Shown here piece after piece: positions 23,561 to 34,060 of a DNA stretch of 64,000 nucleotides (the first letter of the stretch is position 1; every line of letters begins with the position of its first letter). Origin of the DNA: Mytilus californianus. Its lineage: Eukaryota > Mollusca > Bivalvia > Mytilida > Mytilidae. Made by a program: the position numbers and the translations under genes. Location: contig NW_026262712.1 of NCBI RefSeq assembly GCF_021869535.1, forward strand, positions 62,862,100-62,926,099, given 5' to 3'. Under the pieces are notes generated by a model. It saw only the letters and a list, made by a program, of their open reading frames with translations. It searched no databases and was not told the origin of the DNA.

Positions 23561-25630
23561 CTAATTACACAAAATTTAGATTATTTTTTAACTTTTGTGA
23601 TAAAATGGTGATATACATGTATGTGATCAGTTGATACAACATTTTACAATTTTCATGCATCTTGGGACTCGCAAGTTTTGAAAATGATGAGTCCAGGACT
23701 CGCCTTAGTGAGAACCCGGGGCTCGACAAAAAATTGAGAGACAAATTGAACCCCGTCTGACAACACATGTAAACCTTTGATCCCATACATGTATACCTAA
23801 TATAGTTATCGTATTACTTATAATATGCCACAAATTCACTTGATAAAATCACTACACATGTAGTTTTTTAAGGAGCACTGGACAATGAAAATGGAATAAG
23901 GACAATGGACATATGTCTTGACAGAAACTTCTAAACATAAGGATTCCTTATACATTATGATTTTAAGTATGACAAATCCATGATTTCTACCCTCTGAAAT
24001 ATAAAACTTCATATAAATAGTAAATGTTGTTGTCCGATTAGCATTTCATGTCTTGCATGTCTTGTATTCTGAAACTTTTGTCACAGACAGGACATAACTG
24101 GAGACCTTGGAGGAACTAAGCCTACTTATACATGTTATAAGCCTCATGGTGATAGTCAGTAAATAAAAGGTACATTTATCTGGAGGAAAATGAACAAGGA
24201 AGATACAAAAAGTGAAGGTAGTCTTCAGTTCCAGAACAGACATAGTTGTCAGAATTTTTTTTTTAATTATCTGGTTTATCCGTTCAAATAAAGACAGAAG
24301 AAGTCTATCTATTACTAAAATATAACTGTTCTGTACTGCATTTTATTTAATGAACGTATAGCACTGTCAACATGTACAATGTACCTGACAACAACCAAGC
24401 AACAATCTTTTAGTTCACAAGTACAACAGCTTGATCCATAGGTGATCCAAAATGTGCAGAATGCTATTATGGTGGGAGGTTCAAATTCACTTTATACTTC
24501 TCAACTTTGAATATTATATCCTATATCACCTTCATTGCTGGTGATCATCATGTCATGTACATGTAGAACTTATTTTTAAACTTCATAACGAGTTGAAAAT
24601 ATGGAATGTCTTGGACTAGGTACCGTGGCTACCAAAGATTTAAAGAATGTCTGATGGTCTTAAATCTGTATTGTATATGACTGTTACATGTATAAATGAA
24701 AAAGGCTTTTATATCTTTGCTTTTGTACAGACATCATTGACATTTATATTAGCAAACAATTTGCATTTCCTGGCATATCTATTTGTTTGGCGGCTGAACA
24801 TTTCCAAATGCATGTTTCATGTTTTTCACATCCTTTTTAGTTTTCTGATGAAAATGCTGTTGCTTCCAGTTGATACAGATTCTATAGCTGAGCCTGTGTC
24901 TGGCCATTTCTTTATGTCTAGCATGTGTGTGAATTATTCACAGTGACTCTCAATTTCATTTCCCCAAACTTTCTGTGTCTGATTCCTTTCAATGAAGTTA
25001 TATAGACCAGGGAAGAATGTCTGCTCCTGAAATATCAATTTAAATATATTTATGGAATATTCTGATTTCAAAACAATGCTGACTCCATTATAAAGCTTAT
25101 TTAAGATTATTTAACATCCGTTTCAGAGGAACTCATTTAATATTTTCTTTAATAATTATTACTAGCTTTTCCAGACTAAAAGATGAAGAAAAAATGTACA
25201 TGCATGTTTGTTTAGGGTTTCCCTACCTACATGTACATACCCTGTTACTTAATACTAGTGTTTATTCAAACACATTTTAATTGATATGTTCCTCTGGTTA
25301 ATGACAGAATGTTTTATTGCCTTAAATAAATGTTACTTACAGATATACATGTAGGTTATCTAAAAGTAAATTTATAAATTGACACTGTGAATCCATTTCT
25401 AGGATCCACATCTTTTTATCTTTGAACATTTTTGGGGGAAATAAAAACACTGGCCCTTGAATAATCCTTTTTGGGATTAGTCCTTGAGGTGTGGATTCCC
25501 TAATCAAATTTGTACGTACATGTATGTATTATCAGAATCTGTACACAAATCTTTAAACTTGTATTTCATTTCATTTCACATTTTTTACTTTTTGTTTAGC
25601 ATACTAGTAATGTTACAAATGAAAACAAAG
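23561..25630. other. No gene recognised
   Basis: About 2 kb of AT-rich sequence. A further diverged unit of the preceding repeat lies near 23760-24010. A 99-codon frame at 24647-24946 has no recognisable domain and no splice-framed partner. Confidence 0.4.
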
Positions 25631-25767
25631 CAGTGGCGGACCCAGAAATTTTCTTCATAATGGGGGCCTGTACAGCCATGCTTCAGTGATTCCCTATATA
25701 AACAACCAGATTTTTCCAAAAAAAGGGGGCCCGAGCCCCCTGAGCTCCCCCTGTAAATCCGCCTCTG
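25631..25767. mobile_element. 137-bp MITE with CAGTGGCG ends
   Basis: Starts cagtggcgga and ends tccgcctctg, flanked by caaag on both sides (25626-25630 and 25768-25772). The G/C-rich middle (ggggcc and ggcccgagcccc) is self-complementary. The ends resemble those of the hAT remnant at 27874-28984, which also has a 5-bp duplication. Confidence 0.75.
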
Positions 25768-25814
25768 CAAAGTTACTCAATCGTGTAGTTAAAGCTAAAT
25801 ATTTGAGTATAAAA

Positions 25815-26060
25815 GACTACAATAAATGGGGAATGTGTCCATAGGACACAGATGATGCCCACTCTTGCAGATCATATAAAGTTATAAAACGACATAACTG
25901 AAGAACGGCAAAAGTGATGCTACCCAAATTTGTGCTTGATCTGAGTTTTTTTGTTATAAGTATTGTGTATAAGTTTCATAACATTTGGTTGAGGCAAACT
26001 AAAGTTAGAGAATGGAAACGAAAAATTCAGCAATTTTACCATTTGTTCTGGAACGGTTAA
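25815..26060 (+). repeat. Dispersed repeat, same family as window end
   Basis: Shares ggggaatgtgtccat, gacacagatgatgccc and cataacatttggttgaggca with 63440-63660. Confidence 0.75.
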
Positions 26061-26116
26061 AGTAACACTTTTTGCCTCTTTCAACAGATTTTTATAGTTC
26101 GTTCTTATATTGTACT

Positions 26117-26475
26117 GTTACACCACTGTCCCAGGTTAGGGGGAGGGCTGGGATCCCGCTAACATGTTTAACCCCGCCACATTCTGTATGTATGTGCCTG
26201 TCCCAAGTCAGGAGCCTGTAATTCAGTGGTTGTCGTTTGTTTATGTGTTACATACTTGTTATTCGTTCATTTTTTTTTTTACTTAAATTAGGCCGTTAGT
26301 TTTTCTCGTTTGATTGTTTAACATTGTCATTTCGGGGCCTTTTATAGCTGACTATGCAATATGGACTTTGCTTATTGTTGAAGGCTGTACAGTGACCTAT
26401 AGTTGTTAATTTCTGTGTCATTTGGTCTCTTGTGGAGAGTTGTCTCATTGGCAATCATACCACATCTTCTTTTTT
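26117..26475 (+). mobile_element. Mussel-type dispersed repeat
   Basis: Contains gtcccaggttagggggaggg, accccgccacattctgtatg and ends ggcaatcataccacatcttc. The last part is the complement of the start of the insert at 4285, and the first part is the complement of 5300-5400, so both pieces belong to one widespread family. Confidence 0.75.
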
Positions 26476-26639
26476 ATATGTACATAAACAGGATGAAGTT
26501 ATTTTTCTCACAAAGCATTAAACTAATATTTAATGAACACTGAAACACTAATTGCCATTCTGACCCACTGTAGCCGAGTCCAAGAATAGTGAACAATTAA
26601 TTTCTTTCTTGGCAGAAAATTAATATAATAAAAATAATT

Positions 26640-27776
26640 TTGTACCAGTATTGTATTCCAGTATTGTACCAGTATTGTGGTTTTTTTTAAATAAACAATA
26701 CATATAGGTAAATTATCTTTTATTAAAGGTGTCACATATATATGCATAATGATATTTTTTAGTGATTTTATATTGACATTAATGCAGTTATAGCTTCTGT
26801 ATCATCAGCATTGGTATTGTTTATTTCTTCTTCAGATGGCATTTCTGCAATCCCCACTTCCTATATTGATATTTATGTATTCAGTCTGTGGACTTTCTCT
26901 TACGCTTACTACATGTAGATTACAAGCTTGTTTAGATAGCACCTGTACGGCTCTCTTACTGTAGGAGTGCTTGTCTAGTATTATTATTTGAGTATTTGTA
27001 CCAGTAGATATATCTGCTACAAATTGTATTGCCCATGGTTCTGAATCAACTGCTTTAACTACCCTTAACATTCATGTAGACAAACAAGTAAAAGTAGTTA
27101 ATTTGATTATAATCAGGTTCCCCTATTAAGCAACTTTTTATGGTTAATGGATTGATATCTTTTATCATGTTTATTGTGAAAGATTGATAAGAAAATAAAG
27201 ACAAACAAATGCTTAGAATCTAATTAGTATACATGTATTAAAATATCTGTAAAAAATATACGATGGCATACATGTAAATGCTGAATTTACAGTGTTATAG
27301 TGTAATAATTTGCTTGAATTTATTAAATAATAACTCAGATAATAAAACTTTTATTTTATTTTATCTAAATTGAATTAAATAAAATATAGAAATATGATAA
27401 AATTATTAGCAATTATTTATATAATTAACAATTGTTTGAATAAGATGATTTAATTACAATAATCTTTTGTTTATTTGTACAAGTATAGTAATTATTTTTA
27501 ACTGGTTGTTAATTGATTTCACAATTATCCTCTATAATCTTTTTGAGTTCATTTAATCTCCCTTTGATCTTCAATATCTAACTTTGCTTAAAATTCATTT
27601 TTCATTATACACCTTAAAGTATAGTGCAATACAACAACAATACTGGTAGATCAGTAATGTACCAGTATTGATGTTTTTTTTTTAAAAGTTACAATAGTGA
27701 ATACTGGTACAAAATTTTTATACCAGTATTGACTTTTGTGGACAATACTGGTGGACAATACTGGTATACCAGTATT
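26640..27776. mobile_element. Element bounded by ACCAGTATTG clusters
   Basis: The 10-mer accagtattg or its complement is clustered three times at 26643-26678 and seven times at 27637-27777, flanking about 1 kb that includes the ORF at 26832-27071. Left copies share one strand; right copies occur on both. Such clusters can be transposase-binding subterminal repeats, but I see no clean target duplication. Confidence 0.45.
26832..27071 (-). CDS. Unrecognised 79-codon ORF
   Basis: Begins with ATG and has balanced amino-acid use unlike the AT-biased frames around it. I recognise no domain. Just past its stop, another frame stays open and encodes an acidic tail (PSEEEINNTNADDTEA) ending near 26773, so one frameshift or a short intron may separate two parts of a formerly longer protein. 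It lies between the two ACCAGTATTG clusters and could be a decayed element gene. A chance ORF is not excluded. Confidence 0.3.
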   Translation of the reverse strand: MLRVVKAVDSEPWAIQFVADISTGTNTQIIILDKHSYSKRAVQVLSKQACNLHVVSVRESPQTEYININIGSGDCRNAI

Positions 27777-27873
27777 GCGATCACCAACTACAGGAGATCC
27801 TCATGTTTTTTTAAAGTACACTGTGAATCCTCCACAAAGATTTTTTTTAATAAACACTCGAGAAGTTGCCCAA

Positions 27874-28984
27874 CAGTGGCGTAGCTAGACTTATAATGAC
27901 ATGCACGCAGAAGTTGCCGAGCGTAGCGAGGCCAAAAAAAATCGGCGAGAGGAGCGAGGCGAAAAAAAATTTGGACCCTTTTTTACAGAAAATGAATCTT
28001 TTTTCAATTTAAGATGGTTAATTTTGAAGTGAAGTATGCACAGTTGAGTGATTTGCTATACTAGTATATCAAATCAAAGACCTAAAACTGACTAAAAAAT
28101 TCTAAAAATTTTGCAATGCTCGCCAATTTATTATGCTTCAAAGAAAGAAAGGGCTAGAGAACTGGATCATCTCATGACATATATGTTAACATACGAAAAC
28201 AAAGCAATTCAAACAATCAATATTTAATTTGGTGATATATGATTGTGACGTTCGTATGTAAGACTGAAGTTAACAACCAAGGTCCTTTAGGAGAGTAACA
28301 TTTTCATTTGCCTACACTAGCATTGTTAAACGTGTCAATAACTTCTTTAGTGTCAATGTCAAAATCAGAATGAAAGTGCAGCAGTGTATGTGAAGAAAGT
28401 CTTTCTTGTCCCATGGTCGATCTGAGATACGTTTTTACGCGTTTCAGAGCGCTGAAAGAGCGTTCAGCAGTAGAGATTGAGGGTGGCATGGTGAGAAGTA
28501 TTTGCAGAATACAGAATATATTTGGGCAAAGTTCTTTCGGCGTCATCTTCAATGTTGCACAGAGATGATCTGGTTTCTTAGATGGATAAATATCCCATCG
28601 CGCAACCCACCTTTCAATTTTTAGAAGAAACTGATCTTCTGATTGAAGATCGGACTCGTAGGCGCGAAATATGCGAATTTGATGGTCCCGATTCAAACTT
28701 TTCAGATTGTTTGGAAGAAGCATCTGGACAAGACGATCTCGTAGTTCGTTTTAAATTAGTAGATGGTCTAACAATTGTATATACCGATGTACGCACAACA
28801 AAACTGAACTGATAGAAAACACGGAAACCTTTCTGACAAGTTGAAACACCTATATATACAAAGTGACAGTCAATCGCACTATTTCTTTTTTTGACTGCTA
28901 TGATTTTAAAATTATGATTTTTTTGGGGGCCATTTCGTTTGTGCACGCAAGTGCGTCGTTGCGTCAATGGTAGCTACGCCACTG
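27874..28984 (-). mobile_element. hAT-type element, internally deleted
   Basis: Inverted ends cagtggcgtagcta (27874-27887 and 28971-28984) are flanked by cccaa on both sides (27869-27873 and 28985-28989). Only the C-terminal part of a hAT transposase remains. The 5-bp direct repeat is shorter than the usual 8-bp hAT duplication. Both this copy and the MITE at 25631 lie inside the 11.4-kb element. Confidence 0.8.
28304..28723 (-). pseudogene. hAT transposase, C-terminal remnant
   Basis: A 139-residue frame ends with the hAT dimerisation region: TMPPSISTAERSFSALKRVK at about residues 78-97, then an RLSSHTLLHFH stretch. This region pairs transposase monomers; the BED zinc finger and the DDE catalytic core are absent. 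Full hAT transposases are several hundred residues, so this is a truncated, presumably inactive copy. The frame can be extended upstream by about nine codons before a stop, close to the deletion point. An antisense frame at 28582-28812 is a shadow. Confidence 0.8.
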
Positions 28985-29149
28985 CCCAATGATAGAAAAA
29001 TGTCAACCTTTAATACTCTATTTTCGAGAATTTACCTTTGAATGCAGACTTGATTATCGGGTAGCAGATATCTGGTATGTAAACTCTTTCCATAGCCCGT
29101 TTGAAGCATGTTGGAAGCCTGACCATGTCTCTTCTCAAATTTCAATTCT

Positions 29150-29545
29150 TTCACTTTGTACTAACATGACTAAGGCACACTCATTTAGGCAAATACAAAC
29201 ATCTAAAGACTGTTATAAATATTCATTTTATCCACGAACAGTTATAGATTGGAATCTTCTGCCACAACAAATAGTATCATGCAGTACAGTACAGGGATTC
29301 AAGAGTATGATCTCAAAATCTGCTCTCATTCCCATTTTCTATCCCTAACTATTGTGTTATCAAATGTATATATAGTTTTATCTAAATGAAATTTTTCAAA
29401 TGCACATACATTATTTTGATTTTTTGATTTTGTTTCTTTTTATTTTTCTTGCTACAATGTAAATTATAAAATTTTATAGTCGACGCCCGGCGAATAATCT
29501 TCAATAATTGAAGGATCGCTAGAAACTTAAAGAAGAAGAAGAGGC
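29150..29545 (+). pseudogene. 3' tail of a CR1/Jockey-type retrotransposon
   Basis: The C-terminal codons to 29348 read HSFRQIQTSKDCYKYSFYPR and then DWNLLP, matching the C-terminus of the element at 54458-57240 (YRQIQCNKDSYKFSFFCQTI). The element is 5'-truncated, as is usual for target-primed insertion. The 3' UTR contains the short palindrome tcaataattga and ends in an AAG repeat near 29545, in keeping with CR1-group elements that end in short repeats. It sits between the hAT remnant and the right end of the 11.4-kb element. Confidence 0.8.
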
Positions 29546-29702
29546 AAAATTTCAGTTAATGCATTTTCTATGTTGTTTTTCCATTTCTACATCGCCATCT
29601 TCAACATGTTCCTAGGTCGTGTTTATAAGGAGCATTCTGATTGGTCGATATAAATACTTTCTGGGGTCAATTATTACGTTATATTATAAAAAGGTCACAA
29701 AA

Positions 29703-29789
29703 GTGAAACCTTGTAGGGTACTTGTTAGATCCTCGTATGTAGTATAACGCAGTATAACGAAATCCGAGATCTATATTTTAATTAGATTG
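29703..29789 (-). repeat. Right terminal inverted repeat of 11.4-kb element
   Basis: Complement of 18352-18438 with few mismatches over the outer part; followed by the target duplication acttttgtc (29790-29798). Confidence 0.85.
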
Positions 29790-30621
29790 ACTTTTGTCGA
29801 CATTTTCTCTTTTTGTTCCTTCTGTATCTGCAGTTACATCTGCGTCACTGTCCCCGTCTTCAACTTCATATATTGGCCGCTGAACTGGTTTGAAATGCTT
29901 GGCGAGGTCCTTCTCTCCAACTCGTAAACATTCTTCCTGCTTTGAATTATTGACCGCCTCCTGCAGGGTATTAGGTCTGGTTCGCTTGACAGCAAGGCGA
30001 AAATCTTCTGATTGCCCGCACTTGTCAGGGAACGCTTTAATAGAGTTCTCCTCTACAATCTTAGGATTGCCCATACGCTCTACGGTACAAATCCTCTATG
30101 GCTTGACCGAAATCTCTCAAAGATTCTTCCGGTTGTCTCTTTTTCAGTTTTGCCTCTGCCAAATACCTTTCTTTCATCGCCGTATGTCCAAATCTCTCTT
30201 TCATCTTTCGTTTAAGGCGATTATAATCTCTCTGTATTACTACAGGCATCCCATGTGCATACGTCTCAGCTTGTCCCCTAAGAGTACTAAGTAGGACCCT
30301 TCGTGACTTTTCATTGTTCCATACATTTAACTCGGATATATTTTCAAAGTATTGAATAAACTCATTCCAAACATCAGTCCTTGCTCCGGAAAAGGTCCTC
30401 CGAACAGGATATTCATTAGATGGAGGAACGTTCCGTCCACGGATACACCAAGTATTCGGGTATTCCGTAGTCGTTCCGTTAATATCAGTACATTCATTTC
30501 CCCTACTATCAGACTCTGGCAATTGAACATGTCCTGGTGATAAGCCCATGTTTTCTGATGTATGCCCGGGTGACTCAAGCTCCATTTGCCTTTGCCTGTT
30601 TATAACAGGGCAATAGGCCAA
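29790..30621 (-). pseudogene. Gag of the LTR retrotransposon, broken
   Basis: Encodes a Ty3/Gypsy-type gag (capsid-like) domain: WNEFIQYFENISELNVWNNE, LLSTLRGQAETYA, a KERFGH motif and ESLRDFGQAIEDLYRRAY follow the usual spacing. Two frames overlap: 30621-30061 and 30074 downward, so one frameshift lies near 30070. The downstream part ends in an acidic, Lys-rich tail that is cut at 29798 by the 11.4-kb TIR element. The first ATG in the longer frame is at 30585, but another frame upstream (from about 30705) may hold the original N-terminus. No zinc knuckle is seen. Gag packages the RNA of such elements into particles; without pol this copy would rely on another element's enzymes. Confidence 0.85.
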
Positions 30622-30747
30622 GGGCTCGAGTACGCGGGCATTTCATCTGAGTCATAGGGCACAGTATCAGTGATAACATTATCCGGAGTACGGCTTAGCC
30701 CATTATACATATGATTAGGGCTTCGCCTGTTCCTGGACCGGGTGCAG

Positions 30748-31823
30748 GTCGTTTCGTAACCGGGTCGTTTCGTAACTAGTCGATTCGTAACTTAACTAGG
30801 TCGTTTCGTACCTGAGACGTTTTGTAACCTTATATCAATATATAATAACAATAAGAGTAGTAGATTACGTAAAAAGTAATAAAAAGACTTATTGATGTAT
30901 GTATATATATATATATATCTATATTTATTTATTAAATAATTGATTGCACATAAATTTACACTTTACAAGTACAGTTTTGCACACATGCGAATAGAACAGA
31001 AGAATTTGAATTGTCCATCATCATTTAGATGTACCACGTCTTTATCAAAGTATTTAGTCTTCTGCAACGTGCTTTGATGTCTCCAATACTTGACACCACT
31101 CATCTTTATGTTGCTTAATTAGTTCTTTATTTATCTTCTTTTTTTTTCTATCATAAGTTGTTTCTTTCATGTTTCTTGATCAAGTTAGTATCCGAAGGTA
31201 AACTAAAAAGGTATCAGCGTGTTAGGTTTTTCGGATGAAAAATCAGGCTTTATGCCAGTATAAGCATGCAAACAAAGGTCAACATAGTGATGTATCTGAA
31301 AGAAAGAACAAGAATAGAGTAAGATAAAGTGTTCTTAAAAAAAAAAAAAAAAAAAAAAAAAATTTACTCCGCCAACGCCGGTCCCCAGCCCGGGTGAAAA
31401 AGGAGGAGGGTTATGCAATTGCATGTAAAAGTGAAAAAAAGGAGAAAATAATTAAGTTTTTTCAGGTCGTGTGCCATTAATCTACTTAATCACTTTACAT
31501 CTACTGTAATTACTTTTTATTACCTGTCATTAGTTGTCATAAAACCATTAAAGCTTTCACCGAGCGTAATTACCAATTAGCAAATTAGCCAATAATTAAA
31601 AAGATTTAAGATAGTTTTAAATTAAAAATATTACAATATTGTTATTAATAGATGAACAATTTGATCATTTTTAAATAATAACTTTAACTTTTTCATTTAA
31701 ACTAATTAATTTAAACTAACACGTTATAACCATATATAATTACACCAGGTACGAAACGTCTCAGTTACAAAACAACGTAGTTACGAATCGACCAGGTACG
31801 AAACGACCAGGTTACGAAACGAC
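30748..31823. mobile_element. 1.1-kb TIR element with GTCGTTTCGTAAC repeats
   Basis: Both ends start gtcgtttcgtaacc and carry four to five spaced copies of gtcgtttcgtaa-like words over about 85 bp in inverted orientation. The interior is AT-rich and non-coding, with TA microsatellite (about 30905) and an A run of about 29 bases (31340-31368). I see no clean target duplication. It separates the membrane-protein ORF from gag in the LTR element. Confidence 0.8.
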
Positions 31824-32318
31824 GTGTATATGCAGTGTTTTCTGACTTATAGCCAGTAATGACGGAATTCCATACTAATTTCAAAACTATCGTTGAAATT
31901 ATCAGGCATATTATCGCTAATAATCCAATCACTACATATTCCTGAGACTTCTGTACTGCCCTATTGTTAGGAAAATAAATCCATGCTGTTGCAACGAGGC
32001 CGCTACTGAAAGTAAGCAAACTATAATCCATATTTGCCAAAATTTCTTCCAACCATTTTCTTTCCCACTTTGCGTATTGCTCATCTCCTGGACAGCTCTA
32101 TCCTGATTGTTCCTCGGTGAACAATGCCCGATTCTCCGGCAATACCGGATATCTGGCATAGTCTCCGTGTGAACATCATGGAGAGTACCAGTGGCAGGCG
32201 AACTACCTAACCCAGAATCTACTGGGGAAAATATCTGGTTTCTTAAGCAATTCTGCCTTACCTGAGAGAGCGTTGGAGCCTGAGTTGATGTCCTTATTCT
32301 TCTTCTTGGTGTTTCCAT
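31824..32318 (-). pseudogene. Small membrane-protein ORF before gag
   Basis: ATG at 32318 lies only about 36 nt past the primer site, so this is the first ORF of the LTR element. An Arg/Ser/Thr-rich N-terminal part (METPRRRIRTSTQAPTLS) is followed, after a frame change near 32050, by two strongly hydrophobic segments: FSSGLVATAWIYF, and VVIGLLAIICLIISTIVLKL. The frame then runs to the inserted element at 31823. I know of no standard Ty3/Gypsy protein in this position and cannot name it; it is not gag. Env proteins normally follow pol, so this is not a normal env. Role unknown; perhaps membrane targeting of particles. Confidence 0.55.
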
Positions 32319-32354
32319 TATATTATTACAAGTTCGTTGAAGTCACACACAGTA

Positions 32355-32373
32355 GATTCCACCGCTGCCACCA
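32355..32373 (-). other. Primer-binding site, tRNA-Leu type
   Basis: One base after the LTR, the minus strand reads TGGTGGCAGCGGTGG, the complement of a tRNA 3' end finishing in CCA. The acceptor and T-arm sequence fits metazoan tRNA-Leu. Confidence 0.8.
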
Positions 32374-32374
32374 A

Positions 32375-33114
32375 TGTGACGAAAAAAAGTTTAGTATGGT
32401 ACTTGAACCAAAGTGTGTATCCGTGTTTTTGTGCTGTGTTGTTGGGTGTATAAGTTTCAGGTCGTGCCTTTCTCTCGTACACGGACGACAAAAATTAATG
32501 CCAAGTATACTCTTTAACAGGGTTACCCTTGAAATCTACTGGTAGCGTGATTAAGGGAATCCTGGTCACATAAATAAATAAATGGATCCTGGTGCAGTCT
32601 GAACGAAGTCTTGTAAGTGAACATAAACACGAAGTCGAATAAAAGTTCAATACTGTATTATCAAAATCACATTATACAAGTATAACAAAATGTACATCTA
32701 ACTTCAGGCTCAACAATACGGTTCTCCTCTCTACACTACAAACGTAACTGTCCTCTCCTCACTATAAATTCTCTCTCTCCTTTATCTCACGCTCTTTCTC
32801 TCTTTTATATGACTCCTACAAGCCCGTATACAAATATAGACTACTAGGGCAACCGGGCTCCGTGTAGTCCGTGCTCCGTTAATCCGGGTGCTCCGGGCTC
32901 CTAGTGTTCCGTGCTCCTTACATAAATTTACTAGGGCACCATATGCAAATCATTAGGGCTCACTAGTCAAACAAAGAAATCTAAATATAACTCCTAATTA
33001 ATATAATCTCTGATGATTTCTAACTGTATTAAATGGCTATGTGTGAAAATACAGATGTATGTAAACCTGATACAATCAGATAACACGCTTGACCTAACAT
33101 ATAAAAATGTTACA
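32375..33114 (-). repeat. 5' LTR
   Basis: Near-identical to 16211-16952, TG...CA bounded, with the primer site directly inside. Minor indels (an extra 6-9 bp near 32490, loss of a ctccggtg repeat near 32895) separate the two. Confidence 0.9.
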
Positions 33115-33599
33115 ATATGTCATGTACATGAACTTTTAATTCTTAAGCATATTGTATTTTATCCCAGCAAACACAAAAACATCTTTTAAATGTTGTGTCT
33201 AATGTCATGAAAATATCACAAAAAAACGTGAGAAAAACATTAAATGTATGGTAGAATATATATCGCTAAAACGTTTTCTAATATATTTTCTAAAATATTT
33301 GCATAATATAATTAAAATGTTGTAAAGAAATATCATGATAATGTGAAAAACAATGGCGTATAAAACATTTTGATAATCTTTTAAAAAATATTTTCTAGAA
33401 ATATTTTCTGAACGTTTGAAAAACATCATGAACATCAAATAATGTTATAAAAATGTTTTTTGGATGTTTTCTTGCAAGTGAGACTATGCCTAAAAAATGT
33501 TTTCAAAATGTTTTAAGAAGATGTTTTTGGTTGATATCTAGATCATATCAATATAAAAATTTCTGTACTTTTGATTGAGTTTCCTGCTTTTTTAAATAA

Positions 33600-34060
33600 C
33601 AAATCATTAGTTAAATTAATTTATACACAGTGATTAATTCTATATACAAACAAGAATAAATCAGTTGTTTTGCTAAGCATATGAAATTCACAATTCAAAG
33701 TCTCTAAAAACAAGAAGTATCTACAAATTTTGACACATCCAAAATGGCAGACACAACTCATCATGGTCAAGCCACTTACCAAATATGAAGTAATTCTGTT
33801 CATCAGCATTACTAATTAAAGTAATGAAAAATTTGAGAACAGGAAACAGGTGCCGGATACAAAAATGTTCACACATCACAGTTTATCACTATCAAGCAGC
33901 TCATTAAATATGAACTCATCTTTATCAGCAGTTTTGGGAAAAACAGTGATGAAAATATTTGTTGGACAAAATCCGACAAATATAGGTGGACAGAGACAGA
34001 CGACAGACAGTGCAAGAAAGCCCACATTCCAACCACAATGGTATAATGTTTAGTTTTTCA
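33600..34060 (+). repeat. Bivalve dispersed repeat
   Basis: Carries gtcaagccacttaccaaata and a CAGACAGA-like tail near 33995, a pattern I recognise from bivalve dispersed repeats. Open frames here are short and lack domains. Confidence 0.5.

Larger units (their letters stand above)
18352..29789. mobile_element. 11.4-kb TIR element inserted in gag
   Basis: Inverted ends (18352-18438 and 29703-29789) start caatctaattaaaatataga and match almost perfectly for about 65 bp, then more loosely to about 150 bp. They are flanked by a perfect 9-bp direct repeat, acttttgtc (18343-18351 and 29790-29798). A 9-bp duplication with long inverted ends fits Mutator-like elements, but no transposase of that family is visible. 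The interior is a mosaic of dispersed repeats, MITEs, a hAT remnant and a retrotransposon tail. The target is the gag ORF of the LTR element, so this insertion is the younger one. Confidence 0.85.
16211..33114 (-). mobile_element. Gag-only LTR retrotransposon with nested inserts
   Basis: Two direct repeats of about 740 bp with TG...CA ends flank the element. Minus orientation follows from four signs: a primer site next to the LTR at 32375, a polypurine tract next to the LTR at 16952, and two minus-strand ORFs. A 4-bp direct repeat (atat) flanks it. Order in its own direction: LTR, primer site, membrane-protein ORF, gag, AT-rich 3' part, polypurine tract, LTR. No protease, reverse transcriptase, RNase H or integrase is visible, so it looks non-autonomous. 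Two later TIR insertions (18352-29789 and 30748-31823) inflate a body of about 4.4 kb to 16.9 kb. The LTRs differ by only a few substitutions and small indels, so insertion was fairly recent. Gag resembles the Ty3/Gypsy type. Confidence 0.88.

Noticed and set aside
24647-24946. 99-codon ORF as an exon
   Set aside because: No domain recognised and no partner exons; composition like the flanks.
28582-28812. Plus-strand 76-codon ORF
   Set aside because: Antisense shadow of the hAT transposase remnant.
31932-32318. Retroviral env
   Set aside because: Position before gag, no surface-unit, furin or fusion-type features; only two hydrophobic segments.
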